Part shown: positions 1 through 13,600 of the stretch, one piece after another
Position numbering within the stretch: position 1 is the first letter of the stretch
How the letters are laid out: each line of letters begins with the position of its first letter
From: Bilabrum cf. latius
Taxonomy: Eukaryota; Bigyra: Bicosoecida; Bigyra; Bicosoecida
Length of the DNA: 64,000 nt
Reading direction: 5' to 3'
Assembly: GCA_965178125.1 (NCBI GenBank)
Contig: OZ237736.1
Coordinates: forward strand, 1,178,001-1,242,000
Translations under genes and position numbers: made by a program
The notes under the pieces: generated by a model
Told to the model about the DNA's origin: nothing
Seen by the model: the letters and a program-made list of their open reading frames with translations, nothing else
Database searches by the model: none

Positions 1-2158
1 CCGCGCCTTTCTCCTCCACCTCAATGGCACGCTGCTCGTCTGCCTTGGTGGGCAAGGGAACCTCCAGTGCGCTGCCGTCCACGGGGTTGAACAAGAAGCA
101 CGCCCCGGCGCTGTCTGCGATCACGACTCGCGTGCCCGCGATGTTCGGGTACAGTCCACCGATGGATGCCGCCCCCGCTGCCGATGGTGACGCGCCACCA
201 GCGCCCGAGGACGGTCCGCCTCCTCCAGCCTCTGCAGCGTCAGCCAAGGGGTGCTTGAACCTGCAGCCGTCCAGTACCTTGCCGGTCGACAGGTGCACCA
301 CGTCCACTGCGCCCGAGGAATGCCCCACGAACAGCATCCCACCGGCGGCTCGCACGCATGTCGCAGTCCCAGGCTTGTCTGCAGGAGGAAACACGATCGA
401 CTTCGCGCCAGGGGGACCTTCGATCGGGTGTATGTTGACCCTGCCTCCACAGAGCACCGCCGCGTTTGTGTCGTCTAGCGTGATGGCCTGCACGCTAGCC
501 AGGTATTCCTTCTCCAGGATGGGAGACGGCGGCGAGCCTGGGGGTGTCACGAGCAGCCTGTGGAAGCACACCTTCGAGTTGATCGCCACTGCTGCGTGCC
601 GAGGACCCAACGCGACGGCGGTAGGTTCGATGGACAGCGGCACTGTGATTCCTGTGGTCGTGTTTGGAGGGGCCAGCACGTCCACCACCGCGAGCTCTTT
701 CAAGCTGCTGAGGTGAGCCACCTTGCTGCCGAACACGCCGCTCATGAGGGGCATCGAGGCCAGGTAGCTCGTAACACGACCCCCAGTCGTAGAGACCGTG
801 AGGATCTGGCCGTCGCTGGTCCACGCGATGCGCTCGACCCTGCCGGCCATCGAATCGATCGCGGTGTAGTCGCCTTTCACCTCCTCCCTCGTGGTCGTGT
901 CCAGGACGCGGATGCCTCGCGTGTCCGCGATGGCGCAGCGCTTGAGGCTCTAGGAGAAGGCCATGGACATGATCGTGTCCTTGGTTAGGTATGCCCCGAA
1001 TATTTCGTCGTTCACTTCGTTGGGATGCGTGGACACGACGGCGACGTAGCCCCCCGTGAAGGCGGCGATGAGGTAGCCATCTCCGAACCAGTCAAACCCC
1101 ACGACAGCGCCGTACCTGCGGTCATCATGAAGGGGGTGAGAAGGGCGATGGGAAGGCGGTGCAATACATCCTGAATCAAGGGATTCTGTGCGGCTCACAC
1201 GCCTGGACGGCCTGGTTGGCTGGCCAGCGCCGAGGCACTCTCACTTTTCATCAAACCCCAGCTCAAGGGGATCGTTCTGCTGCTGGATATCGTATAGTAG
1301 CACCGCATTTCCATTCATGTTTACCATGACGGTGGTATCTTGCCTCGCTGCAGCCGAGGGGCCGTCTACCTTCTGTCGCATGAAGGACAGCTGCGTGGGT
1401 ATATGCTGCAGCTCGGTCGTGTCTAGCGTCTTGCCTTTGTCGTCGCTGAATGTGAGCACCCTGTCTTCACTTCCAAGCACTAGCAAACCATTGGAAGACC
1501 AAGACCCCGAAATAATGGCGTTCTCGTGCTTTCCTACGACAGGCACCTTTCGCCTCGTCTCTTTGTTATACAAGAGCAGGTTGCCGCGAGCGTCACCAAC
1601 TGCGAGCTGGGGCCCCCTCTTCGCCCAGCATAGATAGGTGGGATCCTTTAGATTAGAGCTTCCGTCTAGAGTTATCAAGCGCCTGGACGACAAGTCCCAG
1701 AGATTCACTTGGGAAATGCCGTCCTGGATCACAGCAAGTGTCTGCGCAAGTCAAAGCGAGGGGCAGCAGTAGCTGCTGGTGCATCATTCATTGCAAAAGT
1801 ACATACCTTGCCGCGGAGGTAACTCACCTCTCCGTCGCAATCCCACTCCAATGCCTTGCACGGACCTCTTGTTGGCAGCGCCTATTCGAACACCTCAGAG
1901 CCATGCCGATCATACACATGCAAAACCCCTGCTAAATCGAGTGTGAAAATTCGAATGAAAACCGTTTTGCTCCGTGCGCATGACAACTAGCACGGTAAAG
2001 CTAACTGCAAAGCAGATCCAGCAGCTGCAAGCCGTTAGCTCCAGCAGTCGCTCACCGTTTTGCCCAGCCGAGGCAAGGAAGTTTCCCCTAGGCTGCCACG
2101 CAAAATAAGCAGGACCGGCTCCATTTTGTCGCTCAGAACACTCGAAGAGCTTCTTCAT
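1..2158 (-). CDS. WDR19: IFT144/WDR19, intraflagellar transport complex A subunit (N-terminal part, runs off left edge)
   Basis: N-terminal WD40 region of IFT144, a core IFT-A subunit for retrograde transport in cilia. The protein starts at the ATG 2158-2156 and follows the WDR19 family throughout: MKKLFE start, VYDRHGSEVF, LAVGDARGNLLLYN, KVPVVGKH and FDWFGDGY all fall in the expected order. Four exons fit: 2158-2056, 1928-1828, 1741-1245 and 1115 to the window edge, with GT-AG introns of 127, 86 and 129 nt. Two in-frame TAGs occur, at 1884-1882 and 952-950. The second sits in AFS-TAG-SLKR, where my recollection of the animal protein has Gln, which supports UAG as Gln. The C-terminal TPR half lies outside the window. 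It is divergent from the MORN gene. Confidence 0.9.
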
Positions 2159-2269
2159 TTGGAGAAACAGTGCGGTTTGTCCGATGCTGCTGCAAGCGTG
2201 AAACAGCGCGTAACCTCAATCGAAAAATCAGACATTTCCGTTTGGTCACCACAGCACCAGACTAGAGGC
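2159..2269. promoter_or_regulatory. Short divergent intergenic region between IFT144 and the MORN gene
   Basis: The two start codons lie 111 bp apart on opposite strands, so this segment must hold both core promoters or one bidirectional one. I see no clear TATA box or other named motif. The frame of the + gene is open further upstream, but it would then overlap the IFT144 first exon, so I placed its start at the ATG at 2270. Confidence 0.4.
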
Positions 2270-5200
2270 ATGTCAGCCGAGGACAAATGTTCATTCCCTC
2301 TTTCTGATAGCCATGCTACTATCCATGCTGTTGGAGGCGGCTCGAGCAGTTTACCTCAGTACAACCTCGATTCGAGCTCAGTTGCAGCGCCCGATGCCGC
2401 TGCCGGTAATCTCTTCATCGAGAGGTTTGATGGTGGTAGAGATGCGCAAGGGAGGTAAGATATGATCTATTGTTACCGTTGAATGCTCCGAATTGCCATT
2501 CATACTTTTTTGTACATCACTGCGACGAACCAACGCGCAGGATGCACGGGACAGGCACGATTTTCTTTGAAGGGCGTCACGAATACGAAGGGGACATGCA
2601 TCATGGTTTAATGCACGGCAAAGGGAAGTTTACCTGGGCTGATGGCACTGTCTACGAAGGAGGGATCATGACGTGCGGTCGCCTCACGGGAAGAGGCCGG
2701 GTGCGGTGGCCGGATGGCAGCACCTACGAGGGTGAGCTCAAGGACGGCTTCCGTCACGGAAAAGGGGTGTACAAGTGCGCTCGAAGTGGAGCGGTGTATG
2801 ACGGCGGCTGGAAAGCGGGGCTGCGGGACGGCATCGGAGAAATGGCGTTCGGGTCGAGCTCGGGGGAGCCCTCGGGTGCGTTCTACGTCGGCCAATGGAA
2901 GGAGGGCAAGCGCTGCGGCCACGGCAGCATGGAGTGGGCCTCAGGAACTCTGTACCAGGGCTTCTGGGAGGATGACAAGAAGCACGGCAGGGGCGTCATC
3001 CGGTGGCCGCAGCGCGGCGAGACTCTCGTGTGTGACTGGCGGGGCGACATGCCGCACGGCTGGGGAAGGCACGAGTGGCGGGACGAGGCGGAGCGGGCCA
3101 TTGAAGAGGCACAGACCATCGCGACTGGGGGTCACCGGGAAGGGCATGCGGGCGGGGACGCCGCGGATGTGGAGGGCGGGTTCTCCCCTTACCTCGAGTC
3201 CGCGGAGAAGGCCCGGGAGGCGAAGGAGAAGGAGGAGAAATCAGCGGCCGCGCAACGAGAGAGAACGATGAGGGCGCGGCGCCGACGGCAGGGGTCCGAA
3301 TTGCCGCAAGCCCGCGGCCGCACTGGGCAGGCGGGGGGGCAGGCGCAGACCTAGACCCAGGCATCGGGGAGGCAAGGGGGCAGCAGGCAGCGGGTCAGCA
3401 ACGGCCGGTCAAGGTCAAGAGGGGCGGGCGCACGCATTCCGGCCACTGGGCGCGCTGGGACGCCAAGCACCGGCCGCCAAGGGTCCCCCCAGCGGTCCTC
3501 GTCGCGAGGTGCTGCGAGCGCCGGACGGGCGAGCGCGCAGAGCGGTAGGCTGAGCGGGGCCAGATCGGTCTCTCCCTCGAAGAAGAGGAGGCTGGTGGAC
3601 GTGGATGCGTCCCGAAAGGTGTCCGTTCAGTGGTACGAAGGGGAGCTGCGGCGCGGCCTTCGGCACGGTGTGGGTACGTTTCACTACGCTGACGGCAGCA
3701 GTTACCAGGGCGAGTGGAGGCACGGCGAGAAGCACGGGCTGGGCTTAGCTCTAGACGCCGATGGCACGGCGAGGCCTGGAATCTATCGGAACGACAGATT
3801 GTCTGCAGTTCCTCTCCCCGAGGACGTAGAAGCGGCCAGGGCGGCCACAGCAGGCGCGATCGCGTCGATGCCCTCGTGGCTGGTGCACGCCATGCCGGGC
3901 GCGCTGGGGCAGTCCGGCGCCCTCCTCGGGGCTGCCAAGACCAGGATTGCCGGTGAGGAGAAACCCAAGTCGCAAGGCGGTGGCAAGGGCGGCAAGCAAA
4001 GGGAGGTGGCCAAGGTGGTGGGCGTGCGCCTCCTCGTAGAGGACATCGCAACCGCGGCGCACGTGGCGGCAGGAGAGGGCCAGGTGCCCGCTGCTGGGAC
4101 GGGCCTCGCGGCCGTGCGGTCCCGTCCCGCTGCTCGCGTGCAGCGCGAAGTCAAGGAGGTGCACTCGGTGGTGCAGCGGTGGGAGCACGTCTTGCGGCAG
4201 GCCTACGGCTAGTACTGCACGGTCCCGCCCTCAGCCACGCAGGCAACGATTGGAACCGCCGGGTCACGACGCGGGGCATACCGCTCGACTGACGGTGCGC
4301 TTGAGCAAGCGATTGCAGACCTACTGGCCCCGCCAACAAAGGAACAGCAGCAAGAAAGGAGCTAGCAGGGAGATGTAGACTCCACGCAGGCGGTGCAGTC
4401 GACTCTGGACAGGGTGTGCGGTCGCGCCCCCACCCAGTACGGCATGACGCTGCAGGGGCTGTGGCAGTTCGTGTCGGATGTGGGCGCGCTGCAGGGCCGC
4501 GTGACTCGATCGATGGTCGATTCGATCTTGCACGTCGTGCGCACGAGGCACGCGAGGGCTGCTCTGGCGGGGGTGGAGGCGTCTCTCTACAGGGCCGTGC
4601 GCGAGGGCAGCATCCTGCCGTCGGTCGCGTCCGTCCCCGACGGACTGCTTTTCCCCGAGGAGCCCAGGCAGCCGTCTCCGGCTTCGCAAAGCGCGGCAGA
4701 GGCCACTGCGCCCGTCGGTGCCGTGCGCATCGAGTCTCAGGCGCCAGGGAGCGGGCGCGGGGATGCGCACGGGGACCGGCAAGAGGGTGCCGCGCGCCCG
4801 CACATAGCTTCTGGTCTGCATGGTGGGGAGGACGGCGGGTACACAGAGAGAAGCACGCTGTCCGCGGGCGGGCCGTGGTCCACGGACCAGATCGGGGGCG
4901 ATGGCGATAGCGACGGCAACCGTGGCGCTGATCGCTCGCGCGGTGCCGGGTTTGGCGGGCTTGCCTCCACGACTGAGGGCATGGATTCGCCTGCCGCAGG
5001 GCGGAACGGTAGCAGCGAAGCAGGCAAAGGTGGAGGCGGGCCCATTCTTGAGTCCAAATCGGAAGGCGAGGACGACGACGGCGGCGATTTTTCTGAAGCG
5101 GGCAGTTCCGGCCAGCGAGCCACGGGGCTGACCGCGACGCAGGCTGGGCTCTCGGACACGCGGGCGGTCGCTTCCATCTACACCAAGAGCCTGGCGCACC

Positions 5201-7374
5201 AGGCTGCCGAGGATGCCGTGCAGGGGGAAGACGAGGACGAGAACGTAGCCAAGTCGAGGATCCGCCAGCTTAGGGCCTTCCTCCGGCAGGGCAGCAGCTC
5301 CGGGAGGCACGACCCTGCCGCGCCGGTCTCCTACCGAGAGTTCTGCGAGGTCGTGGTGAGGCTTGCCAAAAGCGCGTACGCGGACGGGCCACCGCCCAAG
5401 GTGCCGCTTAGGGAGCCGCAGCTGACCGACAAGCAGGTCAAGGCGCTTGAGGCGGCCGCCGCGCAGCTGGACCAAACGAGCGGTGGTGGTGCGGCGGGCG
5501 CGGTCCCAGACGGCTCCCGCAGCGTGATGGGCGGGGGCAGCCTGGCCGGAGGCACCACGAGCGCCGCTGGGGCCCTGTCCGTCCTACTGAGCGCGGGGGG
5601 AGGAAGCGCAGCCATGGCCAGCGCTATCCTCGACGGTGCGGGCCAGCCGACCCAGCGGCCCGGCAGCACACTCAAGCAGGCAAAGATCGAAGACATGCTG
5701 CCGGCAGTAGGCTCCCAGAACGCCACGGAACAGCCCCCGCAGCCGAGCCCCCTGACTGGGGTCGAGTCCCTTCCGTGGCTCCTCGAGATGTATCTCTGGA
5801 CGAGGGTGCGGCCGGCCGCTGGGCAGCCCTCTCGGCCGCTCATGCGCGGTACCGTCAGGGCAGCTTTGGCCACGCCGCTAGCGGCGCAGGTGGAGTTCGT
5901 GCCGCCCCCCCAAGGCGCGGAAGGATGGCAGGGGCCTCGGCAATCTGCCGGCGATGCTGCTGTTCAATGGCCGTCGGAGGCCTCAGCCTCTGGCACATCG
6001 GAGAGAGGGGGGCGAGGTGAGGCTGGCAAGCGGACCGGCTCGGCTGCCCCTCCCTCCCCCACGATGGGCGAGATGCCCCCGGAGGTGGTCAGTGCCGCCA
6101 AACAGCACGCCAGGATGCACTCCGCAGAGGCCATCGCCGAGAAGGAGCTGCAGGAGAGGTTCCGCAGGTCGATCGCCGCGCTGGCGCAGGCCTTCGTGGA
6201 TCATGGGCAGCTGGACGAGGGTGCCTCGGCCACGCCGGGGTCGCTGGACCCTGCCGCGCCGCTGGTGGTGGCTCCCTAGGACCGGCCAGTGGACGAGGAC
6301 GGAGACGGGCGGGTCAGGAGCACTCACGTGCGTCCCAGCGCTCCCGCGGTTCGGGAGTCGATGCGGCGTGTCATCACCGTGGGTGCGGCCCTCAGGTGGC
6401 TCGCCTCCAAGGGCATAATCTCCAGTGGCAGCCCGCCTGCGGCCGACCCTCTGGCGGGGCTGTCTGGGGAGGCCCAGAGGAGGGCGCACGTCGGCCTGTC
6501 CATTGCACTGCGGTGCGCCCTTGCCTGTCTGTAGGATGGCGCCGACGGGCGGGACAGGGACGAGGCAGCGCTGGTGGAGGCGGTGTCCAGGGCACAGGCA
6601 GCCGCTGACGTGGCTGAGCTCCAGGCCAAGCTGGAGGGCTCGAGGAGTGCCGAGCAGGAGCTTGAGCATGTGGATGAGCAGGTTGACGATGGCAAGGGCG
6701 ACGATGCACCGCAATCGGGAGGCAATTAGAGGCCGGGAGGCGATCGAGAGGCTGCAGACGAGCGAGGTGAGGCCGCGGAGGGCTCCACATCTGCCCGCGT
6801 ACCGAGCCCGACGACCGAGGTAGAGGAGCAGCTTGAGCAGGCGACTGAGCGGCTGGCTGCACTTCCCGATGGCAAGCCGCCCGCGCTGCTGGACCTGTCC
6901 TCGGGAGCAGCGACTCGCTCTGAGCTGGCCCGCCGGATGGTGTTCCCCGAGTTCGTGGAGCTGGTCGCGCGGCTGGCGCGTTGGACCTACCTGTCCAACG
7001 GGGCGCGCGCCGAGGCGCAGTCCGGCTGGGAGCGGGACCTGCAGGCGGCTCTCCAGCGGGAGCGGGAGAGGCTGCTGGCCGAGGCAGAGGCGGATTGGCG
7101 GCGCAAGAAGGACGAGGCGGAAGCGGCTGCGGATCCGAAGAAGAAGAAGAAGGGCAAGGGCAAGAAGGGGGCTGCCGAAGAAGAGGATGACGGTATCGGC
7201 CCAATGCCTACTACGGTGAGCGTGGACGCTGACGAGGTCGCAGCAAGAATGCCCCGGCGTCCAGCATCGCCGCTGCCACTGCCGTCGATTCCCGAAGCTG
7301 GGGGGCCGCATACGGTGAGCCTCGCGCCGCCGGTGTACGCCTTATGCGGACTAGCGAGCGTCTTAAGCAAGTGA
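2270..7374 (+). CDS. Large MORN-repeat protein with EF-hand-like modules, probably ciliary or cortical
   Basis: A 1,672-residue protein from two exons, 2270-2454 and 2541-7374, with an 86-nt GT-AG intron. Six in-frame TAGs (3352, 4210, 4363, 6277, 6532, 6727) are read as Gln; the frame closes with tandem TGA TGA. About seven MORN repeats (YEGxxxxGxxHGxGxxxxxDGx) fill the first quarter. Two more follow the first UAG, at about 3630-3760. After a Gly/Ala-rich linker come two modules of the form F-x-E-[VL]-x3-LA: YREFCEVVVRLAKSAY near 5335 and FPEFVELVARLARWTY near 6945. A coiled, Lys-rich segment (KKKKKGKGKKG) is near the end. MORN repeats bind membranes or act as extended scaffolds and are common in axonemal and cortical proteins. 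The position beside IFT144 fits, but the role is inferred. No enzyme domain is seen. Confidence 0.8.
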
Positions 7375-7655
7375 TGATACATTTAGATTCCAGTGTTGCG
7401 GCATTCATCTGCTCGATGAAAAGCGTCAGGCTAAAAAGCCGTCCAAACATTCGCTCTGTCCCGTTAGGGCCAGGCAGGGGTGAACTTAATGTTATTTTCG
7501 ATCAGCAAAAAGACTCAGTCGGTTTTCACCTCATTCTGTAGTCTTCGGGCCGTGCGATAGGATAAGGGCAGTGTGTATCGGTTTTTGTATTCATTAAAAA
7601 AAAGAAAATGCACTGACTATGACAATTCGGATTCATAAAATATTGACACGTCAAA
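7375..7655. other. Convergent 3' intergenic spacer
   Basis: AT-richer segment (for example a run of A near 7595) between the ends of the MORN gene and the SKI3-like gene. It probably holds both 3' UTRs. No gene is seen. Confidence 0.5.
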
Positions 7656-10600
7656 TTACTGCAACCATGGGCAGCGCTTCAGTTTTGTCTAAATACTGGA
7701 TGCCATGGCTCCCAAGCACTCTGCAAGTAGCTTTTGACTGGATGTTTCCATATCAGTGGCAGTAGTTGTCGCGAACCTTGCTGCGTAGCTGGCCAATCGG
7801 CATCCCAACCGGAAAGTGCCAGGCGCTGCCCTCGCCGAGCGGCATGCCGCCGTCGCGTATCTGGCCTCTGCTGCGGCTGCCCGCGAACTAGTCGCAATTG
7901 CTGAGGCCAGCTGTTGTCCTCTTACTTCGGCAGATGGATCTGCCTCATCGTTTCCGGCACCAAGCTGCCTGGCCTCCTCCACCTTGTGCTCCCACAGCTC
8001 CTTGCCCACTATGCTGGACGGCTCCAGGTGTCCCGAGGCACTGCAGTTCAATGCATGCGATGCCGACTGCGCAGCTAGTGCCAGCATCCTTGGCACAGGG
8101 GCAGCACTGGCCCCGCTCGCATCGTCCTCGCCGGGAGCAGCATCCGAGTCTTTGGGTTCGGCTTTCGAGGCCTGCCGTAGCGCAAATGCAGCTTTCTGAC
8201 AAGCAGCCACCACCGCCCACGGAGTCTCTGCATCGTTCAAATCCTTCTGGGCGGCGTGCGTTTCTTCTGCTTGCCTGAGCGAGTCCTCTGCAGAGCGCAG
8301 GGCCGATTCGTTCCACGGGGATGAGGAGCCCTCCTCGCCCTCTGGGCGCATGAGAGCCGACACTGCCCGAGCAATCTGCCCCGCACACGCGGCAACGCTG
8401 CTCTCCCCAGCGCCAGACCCGCCGCTCTTATCGGACCTGCCAGGACCAGCCGGCACTCCCAGCGCAGATGCAGTTGCGGCAAGCTCTGTCTGCTGGAGGG
8501 CACCGCCCACAGTCGGCTCGGATGCGCCATCGGGGCCCGTACCGAAGCTGGCGCGACTCAGGACGAGCAGCGCAGTAGCTTTCTATAGGTGCGGCCCGAT
8601 CACACTAAGGGTTTTCTCGTCGCTGGTGCTGGTTGCTAGCAGGACCCCCGTGCGGAAGGCCTCGGATAGGTGGGGGTCCCTGCTGCTTGCCGACTGCAGC
8701 CGCTTCATCGCGGACTTGCTGTCGCCGCATTGCGCGGCACCGCTGGCTGATACGACTAGACCGACAGCCGCGGTTTCTGTCGATCGAGCGGGTGTGTCGC
8801 CCTTGAAAGATTTAAATAGAGACACGCTGTCCTTGGAAGCAGCAGCCAGCTCGGCGACCCAATCGGCACCTCCCGAACCCTCGCCAACTGGTTTGCACCT
8901 GGCCAGAACAGAGAGAGCCACTAGTCTGCTAATGCTGCACGTGAACGACTCGAAATCGTGATAAGAGCCGCTCGGTGATGCACCGGGCCACCTGGAAGCG
9001 GTCGTGCTCGTGCCTGACAGGCCACTGTCCACAGTGCCTGCACCACCAGCCAGAGCGCCAGAAGACGTCTAGGCGAGCAATCTAACGACTGCTAGGCCAT
9101 GTGTTGCTGCAGCGCCCGCCGAGCTTGGCTTTGACTCTTCGAATGCCTTGAAATCCGGGTACCTGGGGAGTCCAGGGCCATCAGGGGGAAGAGCAGCATC
9201 ACCAATTGGTTCAGCAAAAGCAACAGATGTGGCTGCGGCTGCTGCAAAGCAACGGGCTGCATTCAGCCACAGTGGCCTTAGAGCAGATATCAATGCAACG
9301 CTTGCATCGCCTGCCATCGATTCAAGCAGCGACTTGCAGTCGATCTCTTCGCCGGCAATGGCTCCTGCGCATGACGCCCACCGACCGACTGCAGCTGCTC
9401 GGTCCAAGATGGCTCCTGCTGCTGCAGGGCCACCCGAACCACTCAGTGCCCCGGCGGCACCGGAGGACACCTCTGGCCCTGGCGCATGGAGCATGACAGC
9501 TCCGAAAGCAAGGGTTCGAGCAGCTAGCAAGTAGGTAGTTGCTGCGTGGCATAATGCAGAGGGACTGGCGGTGGGCTGGCACTCGGTTGCGACTGCGAGG
9601 GCGAGGAGAACCTGAGGGTCAGCAGGCGCACGCTCCCATGCCTCCTCGGCCAAGGCAAGTGCATCCTGCACCCCGGACTGGGTCAAGGGAAGCGCGGCGG
9701 CGGCTTCGCCAGCTGAGCGGACCATGGCGCTCGACGACACTGCGCCCACCGTGACTGAAGCACCAGCTTCACTGGGCTCCCGGAGTGGACCTCCCACCCC
9801 CAGAGCAAGCATCGCTGTTGCTGCGCACGAGGCCGCCGGCATGCCTGAGTCAGCGGAGGCAAGCGATGCGGCTGCGGCGCGATTCGCCATCGATCTGGCT
9901 TCTTGCAGCTTCTCGACTGTGCTCGTCTCTGCCGGGTCTTCTTCGTGCGCTACAGAGGCACCACTGGCTGTTGGCGAGTCTGCAGCGGGGTGCAGCAAGC
10001 GGTTTAGCCTCTGGGCGGCAGCAGCTGCCTGTCCCGCCCACATGGCAATGTTGTTCGGGTCCACCGCCTGAGCTTCCTGAAGAACCTGTGCTGCCACATC
10101 TGGCCTCCCGTAGCGCAGCAGGAGGAGCCCCAATGGGCCGAGCGCACGGCCCGACCCCGAGGCTCGCACAGCAGCGGTCAGGATCTTCGCCGCTGCGGAT
10201 GGCTACCCATCTTCTGCCAGTGCAATGGAAAGGCCCGTCAACGCTCGTGCTGAGGCAGGGAAAACTCTGGCTGCTTCCGCGAAGCTATCAATGGCACGGC
10301 TAATTTGATCGCTGCCCAGCATGGACGAATTCAGTCTCAGCATGGTTGCGCTCGGATCTCCACCGCTGATAATTCCAGCTGCGTTGGACGATCCAGTGCC
10401 CTGCGCTATCGCATAGTACTCAAGCAGCGAGAGCTGGCCGGCCTAGCAGAGCAAGTCAGAAGCATCCAGATTCTGCCCGCGTTCCACCCCGACGGATGCA
10501 GCCTGCCGAAGCATCTCATAGGTCTGCAGCAGCGCGGCATCTGCTTGCTCCGATGTCCAGGAACGCTTCGAAGCCGCTGCAACGCGCGCACGCGGACCGA

Positions 10601-13600
10601 GGTTACTGGCCAGGGCCAGCAGCGTATCTGAGCCTGGCTCGCAGCCGAGCGACACGTTCGCGAGTCGCGCCCCCGTCCCGCTGAACGCTGCTGAAGACAT
10701 GCGGAAAGTGGATTCAAGGGCCTGTCCGACCTCCATGGCGACCCGTAGCACCAGCGAAGGCTCCATGCCAGCTACCTGAATAGCCAAAGCTTCGGGCTGC
10801 GCCGCCTGATGAGCCTCCACGTCGCGAAGCGCAGCATGCACGTGAAAGGCGCGGAATGCAGTCAGGGCCGCGGAGCCGGGAGGTAGCCATACAAGATGCT
10901 CGTGCGGACAGGCCTGGCTGCCACCCGGTGTGCCTACGCCGAACTCGAACGGATACCCGCTCGCTAGGCCTCGCTGAGAGCTCGATGCGCGACCAAGCGC
11001 GTACCGAGTGGTTGCAGACGCAGAGGTGGCTCTCCAAGCGGATACTCTCTCTGGGACATGAGCAACGGGCGCAGACACAGGTGCCGTGACGGAATCGCCG
11101 ACCGGGACCCTTTGAGCAGACGCAGGGTCATCAAGAAAGGCTTGGCTGATCGACTCGATCGTCGGAAGGCTCTCCAATGAGCCAACCAAGCCCGCTCCAC
11201 TCCCAGATGCTGCAGGTGCAGCAACGCAATCGAATTTGGCTGACATCCTACCAGCTGCTTCGAAGGCCCATCCGGCGGCAGACTCTGGTGTGTGACCGCT
11301 ACTTCCAGCCAGTGCCGCGGGCGAAAGCCACTCGGAAGCACAGGCCAACGCAAGCACCCGACTGCAGCTTGCAACAGAGTCTGCATCCACTTCAGATGCT
11401 CCAGCAGCCGCTAACCATGCGTGAGCCACACCCAGCATATCTGAAAGCCTGGCGGCCAGACCAAGGCGCTAGTCCTCCACTTCCTAGGCTGCCTCGCGTG
11501 AAAGAGACTACGCGAGGCCAAACACGCATGCCATTGCTTGCTAGGGAGCCTCGAAGCCAAAATCTGCACGGATCGAAGCACTGGAATTGCTTGGTCCGGC
11601 GCTGTTGCAGTAGAGGCTCAAGAATGCTGCTCCAAAAGCGGCTCTCGCGCCAGCATGCGCCGCCATGGCAGCGCGACACCGTCCAAGCAGCGTGAGAGTG
11701 TCCGCGTGTCCAGGCGTCAACGCATCTGCGGTATCGGCAGCCCTCAGTGCGCTCTGCAGGCGGCCACTCTCCCAGAAGGATACTCCAAGCTCTCTCCATC
11801 GCTTGGAATCGTAGGGCGCCAGGTCACACGCGCGCTGAAGATCTTTGCACGAGGCAGCGATCTTGTCTTCGTTTGCTAGCCAAGCAGGAGCCATGACTGG
11901 TCTATTGTGGCGGTGCGAGTTGCCTGGTAGGATCGCCAGGCTACTTCCATGCCGCAACAGCATGCCTCGCCGGAGCAATGCCCAGACTGCGGAGCCACCG
12001 CGCACTTGTTGGCTCGAAATTGCGCTTGTGCACGTCTGCACCGCAGCCTCGAATGCCATCGATCTCCGATCCAAGTGCTAGTCCAGCACATCGGGCTCGT
12101 CGCCCGGGTTGATTGGCGCCGAGGCAGCGCGGAGCAGCAGGTCTACAAAAAGCGGACCGGCGACGGCTTGGCAAGGGTCAAGCTCGAGAGCTCTGTGCAG
12201 GCACCTCTGGGCTTTGCCAGTGGCTGCCCTCCTCGCACCACCCTCGGATGATCCTGCTTGATTTAAATAGGCGGATCCCAGCAAGGCGAATGCGCCTGAG
12301 CAGTCACTCCTGGACCTAGCGCTGTTCAAGGCGGCGCCGATCGACCCTTGCACATCGTCGGCTCGCAGAGCCGATGCCACATTCAACAGTTCCACGACCG
12401 ACTGTATGCTCCTTGTGATCGCACCAACAGGCGATCTAGGCACCACCAGGTCGGCTCCAACCGTCAGGACATCATCGCCCAAGGGCGTGGGAGTGCTGCC
12501 AGTGATACTGCTCAAGCCGCACGCAGCACGCATTGAACTGCACAGTTTAGCGACCCATGCCAGATGCTTTGGAGCTGCAAGGAGTTTGACATCTTCCTCT
12601 GTAAGCAGAGCCGCAGCAGCTTCTGTGCATTCGACAGAGAACTGGGCCGACGCCTGAGGGGGTACGTACGCTGCCGAGAGAACCGCCAGAGCAGCACGCG
12701 GAGCAAATGCTGCTGCTGCCTCAGGCTCCGCTGCCGCCTCCTCCGGGCTATCTCCAGCCGTCGGTGTGGCTGTAAGCCAAGGCAAAGAAAGTGCGGGCTA
12801 GGCGCCATCTTGGGCTGCAAGCTGCGCCCATGACGCTGCCTGTCCCAGCACCAAAGCATGGCCAAGGCAGCGCAACGGCAGTGCCACGGGGGAGCGACTG
12901 CCTTGTGCGCACACTGCGATAGCGTCGGCATATTGCTTTGACATGGCGTGACACAGCGCCTATTGGAGTCGAATGGCAACGGTAGCGGTACCATTATCCG
13001 GATCAATTGCATGCAGAGCCTGGGATGCACCGTGAAGCAACTGGAGACACAGAGTCGCTTCTTTCAGTGGCTTCGGCCCGACACGCTGGCCACCGAGCAA
13101 GTAGCTTACATCGACCTGTCCCAGCGCCTCTTCCATGCACACAACGGCGGCTGCAGCCTGAATGACAAAGGCCAGGTCGTGTGGAATGTGCCCAAGCCCA
13201 TTGTGGAGAAGTCGGCTTGCCTTGTTCACGGCAGTCGAGTCTGCCCCCGCTGGGTCTCTGGACGCCGCATTGGCTTCAGCGAACGAGAGTGCAACTGGGC
13301 CACGCAAGGCCTCAAAGGACAATGGTGGTCGCATCATCTCGGCCCAGTTCAACGGAGGGCGCGAGCCCTACAGCAGAGCAGCGGCAGCGTCGATGCCTTG
13401 CCCCTCCGCGGCCACAGAGGAGAACGAGTCTCGAATACCCGAGGAGACCTCAAGCCCTGTCGCGGCGCAAGCTGCCCATGCTGACTCGCACGCCTACTTG
13501 CAGGCCAGGATCACCTAACTTCGCTGGAGAGGGATGTCACTTTCCCCCTCGGCTGCTTGCAAGCCCAAACTGCCCATAGTGCGCCGGGAGAGCAGGATGG